Assembly: GCA_003460745.1 (NCBI GenBank)
Contig: QTVU01000071.1
Coordinates: 1-10,203, forward strand
Origin: Firmicutes bacterium AM55-24TS
Lineage (GTDB): Bacteria > Bacillota > Clostridia > UBA1381
Length of the DNA stretch: 10,203 nucleotides
Direction of reading: 5' to 3'
Shown: piece by piece, positions 6,741-10,203 of the stretch
Layout of the letters: each line of letters begins with the position of its first letter
Numbering within the stretch: the stretch's first letter is position 1
Translations under genes and position numbers: made by a program
Notes under the pieces: model-generated
What the model saw: the letters and a program-made list of their open reading frames with translations, nothing else
Told to the model about the DNA's origin: nothing
Database searches by the model: none

Positions 6741-6824
6741 GCTCCGTTTCCCCCTTTCTGCCGTATCCGGCTTTGATTTCCGGCAGGTAACGTTTTCCCA
6801 AAAAGAAAATGGTATCTGCCGGAA

Positions 6825-6914
6825 CGCCCTCTGCGTAAGAGTGCCCTGTGCATAACAGCCTGCATGGAATGCGCCCCTCTGGCGAAGAGTGCCTCCTGCG
6901 GCATGAGCAGGTCT
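6825..6914. repeat. Diverged tandem repeat upstream of the relaxase gene
   Basis: Two copies of about 40 bases begin at 6825 and 6872. Both contain CGCCC(C)TCTG, then GCG or GCGA, then AAGAGTGCC and a GC-rich tail. Each can form a small CTCT/AGAG hairpin. They lie between oriT and the relaxase start in a GC-rich noncoding stretch and may bind a mobilization protein. The start of the relaxase gene and oriT otherwise account for 6741-7068. Confidence 0.45.
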
Positions 6915-6966
6915 GGCTGAAAGCCCCGCCGACGGAACGAGCCCGGCAAGCATAAGCGCAGACCGG

Positions 6967-7043
6967 TTGCCACCTGTGGCAAACTTATACGGACGACCTC
7001 TGGTTGTCCATAAGTGCGCCCTTCATTCAAAGGCAATGAAGGG
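6967..7043 (+). other. oriT: Origin of transfer (oriT) with MobQ nic site
   Basis: TAAGTGCGCCCT at 7011-7022 is the nic-region consensus of MobQ relaxases (RSF1010/IncQ and pIP501-like systems); cleavage is expected after TAAGTGCG, between 7018 and 7019 on the plus strand. As in those systems, an inverted repeat abuts it: GGACGACC (6991-6998) pairs with GGTTGTCC (7002-7009) over a 3-base loop with one G-T. A second repeat, TTGCCAC/GTGGCAA, lies at 6967-6982, and a third, CCCTTCATT/AATGAAGGG, follows the nick at 7019-7043. The site lies just upstream of the relaxase gene. Transfer from this strand would send the integrase side first and the relaxase gene last. Confidence 0.85.
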
Positions 7044-7068
7044 AATGGAAAAACCACTCCCTCCGCCA

Positions 7069-7383
7069 TTACACTTCCTCCATATCTGTAAGTGGCTCTT
7101 TCTGCATCGCCTTTGAGAAAAACTTTCCGTTTGTTTCCTGCCTTTTTAAGAAGCCTATCAACTTTGGTAAATCTTCCTCCTCAATCGGACAGCCAAGAAC
7201 CGATTCCACCGCACCGCCAATCTGACAGAGCCTGTGGGTTCGTTTTTTACTTTCCTCGGCTTTCTTTCTCTTTTCCAGTTCCTTTCGCTGTGCAATGAGC
7301 TTTTTGGTAGCTTCGATGCTTTCCTGTTCCTTTTTCTCTAATGCACGTATTCTTTCTTCATAAGTCTTTGTTGATTTCGCCAT
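7069..7383 (-). CDS. Relaxase-accessory protein, DUF3847-like (104 aa)
   Basis: A small basic protein. Residues 7-48 form a charged helix ('TYEERIRALEKKEQESIEAT' and on to 'KKAEESKKR'), followed by 'THRLCQIGGAVESVLG' and a C-terminal 'KLIGFLKRQETNGKFFSKAM'. This pattern matches DUF3847 proteins found just upstream of MobA/MobL relaxases in Clostridia; a MobC-like role in oriT recognition is plausible by position but unproven. The start at 7383 is chosen because AAAGGA lies at 7394-7399 with 10 bases of spacing; the open frame beyond it runs into structured noncoding DNA. The gene ends 26 bases from the oriT repeats and is read in the same direction as the relaxase. Confidence 0.65.
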   Translation of the reverse strand: MAKSTKTYEERIRALEKKEQESIEATKKLIAQRKELEKRKKAEESKKRTHRLCQIGGAVESVLGCPIEEEDLPKLIGFLKRQETNGKFFSKAMQKEPLTDMEEV

Positions 7384-7411
7384 ATCGTCTTCATCCTTTC
7401 TCTTATAATCA

Positions 7412-7531
7412 AATCTTGCTCTGCTAAGATTTGGCACACGATTCTGGTCAGCTCTGTTGACATAATTCCAATCAGAATCGTGGTGCATCCTTGCGGAGCA
7501 TTATCTTGTCGATGTTTTTCCGACAAGATAA
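7412..7531. repeat. Series of inverted repeats upstream of the DUF3847-like gene
   Basis: Three inverted repeats lie in tandem. AATCTTGC/GCTAAGATT occupies 7412-7431 with one bulge. CACGATTCTG (7437-7446) and CAGAATCGTG (7473-7482) are perfect 10-bp partners 26 bases apart. TTATCTTGTCG (7501-7511) and CGACAAGATAA (7521-7531) form a perfect 11-bp stem over a 9-base loop. None has a flanking T-run typical of a terminator. They could be protein binding sites or a structured leader of the mobilization transcript. Confidence 0.55.
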
Positions 7532-7545
7532 ACATTAGTTCCCGG

Positions 7546-7575
7546 TTGCATATCAGGAGAAGCACATGGTATAAT
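7546..7575 (+). promoter_or_regulatory. Promoter of a putative small RNA
   Basis: TTGCAT (7546-7551), an 18-bp spacer, and TATAAT (7570-7575) preceded by TGG, giving an extended -10. Transcription would begin near 7582 and run rightward, opposite to the surrounding genes, with no protein gene downstream before an intrinsic terminator. Confidence 0.55.
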
Positions 7576-7581
7576 CCTCTT

Positions 7582-7648
7582 GCGTGTAGGTATATCATGG
7601 CTTCGGTCTGATAGAACCTTTGGCGGTTTCGTAGGAAGCCGCCTTTTT
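7582..7648 (+). ncRNA. Putative small RNA between the accessory and excisionase genes (about 67 nt)
   Basis: The unit lies between a good promoter and a good intrinsic terminator. Its first stem (7594-7612) pairs ATCA and GGC with GTC and TGAT around a UUCG tetraloop, with one bulged T. The terminator stem is GGCGGTTTC (7622-7630) with GAAGCCGCC (7635-7643), 9 bp with one G-U and a 4-base loop, then TTTTT. A four-codon frame (ATG at 7597 to TGA) is the only start inside. The RNA is antisense to the transcript joining the excisionase-like and mobilization genes, so it may modulate that transcript (inference). The 3' end touches the excisionase stop codon. Confidence 0.5.
7622..7648 (+). terminator. 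Intrinsic terminator, plus strand
   Basis: A 9-bp stem with a GTAG loop is followed by TTTTT (7644-7648) on the plus strand. On the minus strand no T-run follows, so leftward transcription from the excisionase-like gene should be able to pass into the mobilization genes. Confidence 0.75.
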
Positions 7649-7877
7649 AAGTTGCCACATTTCTTGTGACAGTTTTTACATTTCCTTTATCCCTCAGATC
7701 TCGCCCCTCGTTGGCTTCCATGAACTTTTCCAGAATGTCAGTTTTAATAAGGACTTTTCTTCCGACTTTTAATACCGGAAGTTTCTTCCATTCAACCAGC
7801 TTTCTCAAAGTGTTTCTGCCAATTCCTGTATAGTCGGCTGCTTCCTCGATGGATAATGCAATCTTTCTTTCCGTCAT
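7647..7877 (-). CDS. Excisionase-like helix-turn-helix protein (76 aa)
   Basis: A small MerR/excisionase-type DNA-binding protein (HTH_17 pattern). Residues 8-27 ('LSIEEAADYTGIGRNTLRKL') are the helix-turn-helix, followed by 'LPVLKVGRKVLIKTDILEKF', the short wing and helix typical of Tn916-type Xis. The basic tail (about 60-76) may add DNA contacts. AGGAGGTG at 7883-7890 gives a strong start. It is the first gene of the leftward transcript that continues to the mobilization genes. Proteins like this direct integrase toward excision; a purely regulatory role is the alternative. Confidence 0.8.
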   Translation of the reverse strand: MTERKIALSIEEAADYTGIGRNTLRKLVEWKKLPVLKVGRKVLIKTDILEKFMEANEGRDLRDKGNVKTVTRNVAT

Positions 7878-7895
7878 CTTGTCACCTCCTTATGA

Positions 7896-7910
7896 ATTGC
7901 ATTATGCAAT
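7896..7910. promoter_or_regulatory. Operator 1, ATTGCA-N3-TGCAAT
   Basis: A perfect palindrome (ATTGCAT-T-ATGCAAT) lies just downstream of the leftward transcription start and upstream of the excisionase ribosome binding site. It shares its architecture with the site at 7985-7999. A repressor bound here would block the leftward transcript. Confidence 0.7.
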
Positions 7911-7925
7911 TTTTGTTGTGCTGTT

Positions 7926-7954
7926 AGTATAGCGGTTTTATATTGTGTTGTCAA
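7926..7954 (-). promoter_or_regulatory. Leftward promoter of the excisionase/mobilization transcript
   Basis: Read on the minus strand: TTGACA (7949-7954), a 17-bp spacer, TATACT (7926-7931), close to consensus. The start would fall near 7919, about 10 bases before operator 1. Confidence 0.8.
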
Positions 7955-7984
7955 GCGTTATGAAATTTTAAAAATAATTATTAT

Positions 7985-8021
7985 ATTGCATATTGCAATT
8001 ATGTGAGGTACATGCTATAAT
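7985..8021 (+). promoter_or_regulatory. Rightward promoter of the regulator gene, overlapped by operator 2
   Basis: TTGCAA (7993-7998), a 17-bp spacer and TATAAT (8016-8021). The palindrome ATTGCA-TAT-TGCAAT at 7985-7999 covers the -35 box, so the regulator would repress itself. The two operators are 89 bp apart, start to start. Confidence 0.75.
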
Positions 8022-8051
8022 TCATACATACCGAAAAAGGAGGCAATCAGC

Positions 8052-8681
8052 ATGAAAGATAAAGAACTACGCAAGCTGATAGGCAGCAGGGCAAAACAGC
8101 GTCGTCTGGAATTAAATCTGACACAGCCTTATGTTGCAGAGAAGATGGGAGTTACCGCTTCCACAATCCTGCGTTATGAGAATGGTTCGATTGACAATAC
8201 CAAAAAGATGGTGCTGGAAGGTCTTTCGGAAGCACTTCATGTATCTATTGAATGGCTCAGAGGGGAAACCGATGAATACGAAACCGATATTACGGATAAG
8301 AAAGAATTACAGATTCGTGATGCAATGGGCGATATTCTCAAACAGTTACCTCTCGACCTTAGTAAAAAGGAAGATGCTTTTTCCAAAGATTTACTGCTGT
8401 TGATGTTAAAGCAATATAACCTGTTTCTGGAATCATTCCAGTTTGCCTGCAAGAATTACAAGGGCAACACGAATGAAGCTGATATTGCAAAAGTAATGGG
8501 GTTTGAATCGAATGATGAATATAACGAGATTATGTTTCTCCGGGAGATCACCCACACTGTTAATGCCTTTAACGACATGGCAGATATCGTAAGGCTTTAT
8601 TCCAAGAAACCGGAAATGGCAGAACAAAGGCTTGAAAATCTTTTATCAGAAGTTTTGTATGAGGATTCCGATTCGGTATAG
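8052..8681 (+). CDS. Cro/CI-type transcriptional regulator (209 aa)
   Basis: An XRE-family helix-turn-helix lies at about residues 8-66: 'LIGSRAKQRRLELNLTQPYV', then 'AEKMGVTASTILRYENG' as turn and recognition helix, then 'LSEALHVSIEWLRG'. The remaining 140 residues are helical and acidic, without the Ser-Lys peptidase motif of LexA-like repressors, so SOS autocleavage is unlikely. AAAGGAGG at 8036-8043 precedes the ATG by 8 bases. It is divergent from the excisionase-like gene and upstream of the integrase. By position it is the master regulator of the element and the probable binder of the twin operators. Confidence 0.87.
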   Translation: MKDKELRKLIGSRAKQRRLELNLTQPYVAEKMGVTASTILRYENGSIDNTKKMVLEGLSEALHVSIEWLRGETDEYETDITDKKELQIRDAMGDILKQLPLDLSKKEDAFSKDLLLLMLKQYNLFLESFQFACKNYKGNTNEADIAKVMGFESNDEYNEIMFLREITHTVNAFNDMADIVRLYSKKPEMAEQRLENLLSEVLYEDSDSV

Positions 8682-8698
8682 AACGACAACCGGAGTTA

Positions 8699-8757
8699 TG
8701 ATATACTTACACGCAAGAAGCATTTCATCAGTTCCGATTGTCTGATATCGAAAGGAG
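8699..8757 (+). promoter_or_regulatory. Possible integrase promoter and ribosome binding site
   Basis: TGATATACT (8699-8707) is an extended -10 without a recognisable -35. AAAGGAG at 8751-8757 sets the integrase start at ATG 8768, not the in-frame TTG at 8738, which precedes the ribosome binding site. The integrase may also be read from the regulator promoter. Confidence 0.5.
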
Positions 8758-8767
8758 ACACACGATT

Positions 8768-10063
8768 ATGGCAAAAGGATCTGTAAGAAAAAAAGGAAAG
8801 AAATGGTACTACCGCTTCTATGTAGAAGATGCAAGCGGCAATCTGGTTCAGAAAGAATACGCTGGAACAGAAAGTAAAAGTGAAACGGAAAAACTGCTCC
8901 GTCAGGCAATGGATGATTACGAAAGCAAGAAATTTGTCGCAAAGACAGATAATCTTACTGTAGGAGAACTTCTTGATATGTGGGCGGAAGAAGAACTGAA
9001 AGTCGGAACACTCAGCAATGGTACAGTGGAAAATTATCTTGGTGCAATCCGTTGTATCAAGAAACATCCGATTGCAGAACGCAAATTAAAAACCGTTACT
9101 GCTGAACATTTACAGGCATTTCTCGATCTGCTTACATTCGGTGGGGAATTTCCAGATGGAAAAGTGAGAAAAGGATACAGTAAAGATTACATCCATTCCT
9201 TTTCAGCAGTATTACAACAGGCTTTCCGGTTTGCAGTATTTCCAAAACAGTTGATTACTTTTAATCCTATGCAGTATATTAAGCTGAAAAAACAGGCAGA
9301 GGATGTGGATTTATTCTCAGATGATGAGGTAGAAGAAGGCATACAGCCTATTTCCCATGAAGATTATGAGAGACTGATAGAATACCTCAAAGTAAAGAAT
9401 CCACCTGCAATCCTGCCAATCCAGATCGCATACTATGCGGGACTTCGTATCGGTGAAGTTTGCGGATTGACATGGCAGGACATCAATCTTGAAGAACAAT
9501 GCCTGACCATTAAAAGAAGTATCCGCTATGATGGCACAAAACATAAAAACATCATCGGACCGACCAAGCGAAAGAAAGTAAGGATTGTTGATTTTGGCGA
9601 TACTCTGACTGAAATACTGAAAACCGCCAGAAAAAAACAGCTTAAAAGCCGGATGCAGTATGGTGAACTTTACCACCGCAATTTCTACAAGGAAGCACAG
9701 GACAAAAACAGAGTGTATTATGAATATTATCATCTGGACGGAACCGAAGAAATCCCGGTAGATTACAAGGAAATCTCCTTTGTCTGCCTGAGACCGGACG
9801 GATGTCTGGAACTGCCAAGCACACTCAGCATTGCCTGCCGATCAGTTGCAAAAAGGCTGGACGGATTTGAGAATTTCCATTTCCACCAGTTGCGACACAC
9901 CTACACAAGCAACCTCCTCTCAAACGGAGCTGCCCCAAAAGATGTGCAGGAACTGTTAGGGCACTCTGATGTCAGTACCACAATGAATGTCTACGCCCAC
10001 TCTACAAGAAAGGCAAAGCGGAACTCCGCCAGACTTCTTGATAAAGTGGCAGGCAACGACTAA
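8768..10063 (+). CDS. int: Tyrosine site-specific integrase (431 aa), Tn916-Int-like
   Basis: Catalyses integration and excision at the att cores. Residues 1-55 are the arm-DNA-binding domain ('KGSVRKKGKKWYYRFYVEDA'), residues about 62-175 the SAM-like core-binding domain, and about 195-425 the catalytic domain. Catalytic residues are visible: Arg227 in 'YAGLRIGEVCGLTW', a lysine in 'GPTKRKKVRIVD' (near 267), His373 and Arg376 in 'HFHQLRHTYTS', His399 in 'ELLGHSDVSTT', and the nucleophile Tyr409 in 'MNVYAHS'. Length and motif spacing are intact, with about 30 extra residues before the HxxR motif. It is the rightmost gene, about 130 bp from attR, the usual position. Confidence 0.95.
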   Translation: MAKGSVRKKGKKWYYRFYVEDASGNLVQKEYAGTESKSETEKLLRQAMDDYESKKFVAKTDNLTVGELLDMWAEEELKVGTLSNGTVENYLGAIRCIKKHPIAERKLKTVTAEHLQAFLDLLTFGGEFPDGKVRKGYSKDYIHSFSAVLQQAFRFAVFPKQLITFNPMQYIKLKKQAEDVDLFSDDEVEEGIQPISHEDYERLIEYLKVKNPPAILPIQIAYYAGLRIGEVCGLTWQDINLEEQCLTIKRSIRYDGTKHKNIIGPTKRKKVRIVDFGDTLTEILKTARKKQLKSRMQYGELYHRNFYKEAQDKNRVYYEYYHLDGTEEIPVDYKEISFVCLRPDGCLELPSTLSIACRSVAKRLDGFENFHFHQLRHTYTSNLLSNGAAPKDVQELLGHSDVSTTMNVYAHSTRKAKRNSARLLDKVAGND

Positions 10064-10071
10064 ATAAAAAA

Positions 10072-10119
10072 TTCCCTTATTTCCCTTGCTGATTCCGCAT
10101 AAGGTCAAAAATAAGGGAA
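10072..10119. repeat. Right-end integrase arm-site candidates
   Basis: TTCCCTTATTTCCCTTG at 10072-10088 is the counterpart of the left-end block. TTCCCTTAT (10072-10080) and ATAAGGGAA (10111-10119) are a perfect 9-bp inverted pair. The spacing to the core repeat (73-120 bp) is similar to that on the left. A small GGGCT/AGCCC hairpin lies at 10145-10158; it lacks a T-run. Confidence 0.5.
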
Positions 10120-10178
10120 AATACATATCATTTCACTATTTAAGGGGCTGGAAAGCCCGTAAAATAAGGAAAGTTCAA

Positions 10179-10202
10179 GAAATCTCTCCACAAATTCCGA
10201 TT
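10179..10202. repeat. Right attachment site (attR core plus half of core inverted repeat)
   Basis: AAATTCCGATT at 10192-10202 repeats bases 1-11. GAAATCTC at 10179-10186 is the reverse complement of 12-19 and lies 5 bases before the core. Confidence 0.7.
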
Positions 10203-10203
10203 T

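Larger units (their letters stand above)
1..10202. mobile_element. Integrative mobilizable element (IME), apparently complete
   Basis: The interval is bounded by an 11-bp direct repeat (AAATTCCGATT) at both edges. It holds a tyrosine integrase at the right end, an excisionase-like gene, a Cro/CI-type regulator, a MobQ-type relaxase with a matching oriT, and cargo. No coupling protein or type IV secretion gene is visible, so it should be mobilizable with a helper and not self-transmissible. The cargo is a MarR/MATE efflux operon and a small gene of unknown function; an IS110-family element has inserted between cargo and mobilization genes. The chromosomal target cannot be judged because no sequence outside the repeats is present. 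The extent is inferred from the repeat and the reconstituted core symmetry. Confidence 0.8.

Noticed and set aside
6741..6953. N-terminal extension of the relaxase frame by 71 codons
   Set aside because: The conserved relaxase fold begins at the ATG at 6740, placing the nucleophile at residue 25; the upstream part is GC-rich oriT leader.
7338..7598. Minus-strand 86-codon frame upstream of the accessory gene
   Set aside because: It covers inverted repeats and the small-RNA promoter and overlaps the accessory gene in another frame; no motif or convincing start.
8696..9067. Minus-strand 123-codon frame opposite the integrase start
   Set aside because: It lies wholly opposite the integrase gene and has a Phe/Cys-rich composition typical of an antisense shadow.
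10145..10158. GGGCT/AGCCC hairpin after the integrase as a terminator
   Set aside because: The stem is only 5 bp and no T-run follows on either strand.
10171..10191. TTCAAGA followed by TCTCTCCA near the right end, resembling a tRNA T-arm and 3' end
   Set aside because: The flanking bases do not pair as a T-stem and no acceptor partner exists, so it is not a tRNA end.
1..10203. CRISPR array, toxin-antitoxin pair or restriction system
   Set aside because: No regularly spaced identical repeats and no recognisable toxin, antitoxin or nuclease gene was found.

Overview
The window looks like one complete integrative and mobilizable element (IME) of about 10.2 kb from a low-GC Firmicute, most likely a gut Lachnospiraceae or related Clostridia. 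This rests on strong AGGAGG-type ribosome binding sites, near-consensus sigma-A promoters, AT-rich codon use, and protein families typical of that group (a MobA/MobL relaxase with a Tyr25/HxH core, a small accessory protein resembling DUF3847, and a tyrosine integrase). Family names are recognised from sequence by eye; no search was run.

Ends: an 11-bp direct repeat (AAATTCCGATT) sits at bases 1-11 and 10192-10202. Joining the two ends across it creates an 8-bp inverted repeat (GAAATCTC/GAGATTTC) around the core, as expected of a reconstituted attP. Clusters of CCCTTAT/CCCTTG repeats lie inside each end and are likely integrase arm sites.

Layout, left to right: (1) left end and a small DUF6061-like gene (+); (2) a convergent cargo operon (-) with a MarR-type regulator overlapping a MATE efflux pump, resembling MepR/MepA, behind a promoter bracketed by an 11-bp inverted operator; (3) an IS110-family insertion (-) whose long 5' noncoding region probably encodes a bridge RNA; (4) a mobilization block (-): membrane protein, relaxase, oriT with the MobQ nic sequence TAAGTGCGCCCT, and a DUF3847-like accessory gene; (5) a structured intergenic region with a probable small RNA on the + strand; (6) a control module: excisionase-like gene (-) and Cro/CI-type regulator (+), transcribed divergently with two identical-architecture operators ATTGCA-N3-TGCAAT; (7) the tyrosine integrase (+) and the right end.

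How it works together (inference): the regulator binds the twin operators to set its own level and that of the leftward excisionase/mobilization transcript. Integrase and excisionase move the element in and out at the att core. The relaxase nicks oriT and a helper conjugative system supplies the mating pore, since no type IV secretion genes are present. The cargo is a probable drug-efflux operon.

Most unusual: two coiled-coil reading frames with their own ribosome binding sites lie nested in the +1 frame inside the 3' third of the relaxase gene, and this same frame continues through two stops into the downstream membrane-protein gene. Also notable are the short promoter-to-terminator RNA unit at 7582-7648, and an IS110 guide-like 9-mer that matches the element's own boundaries.
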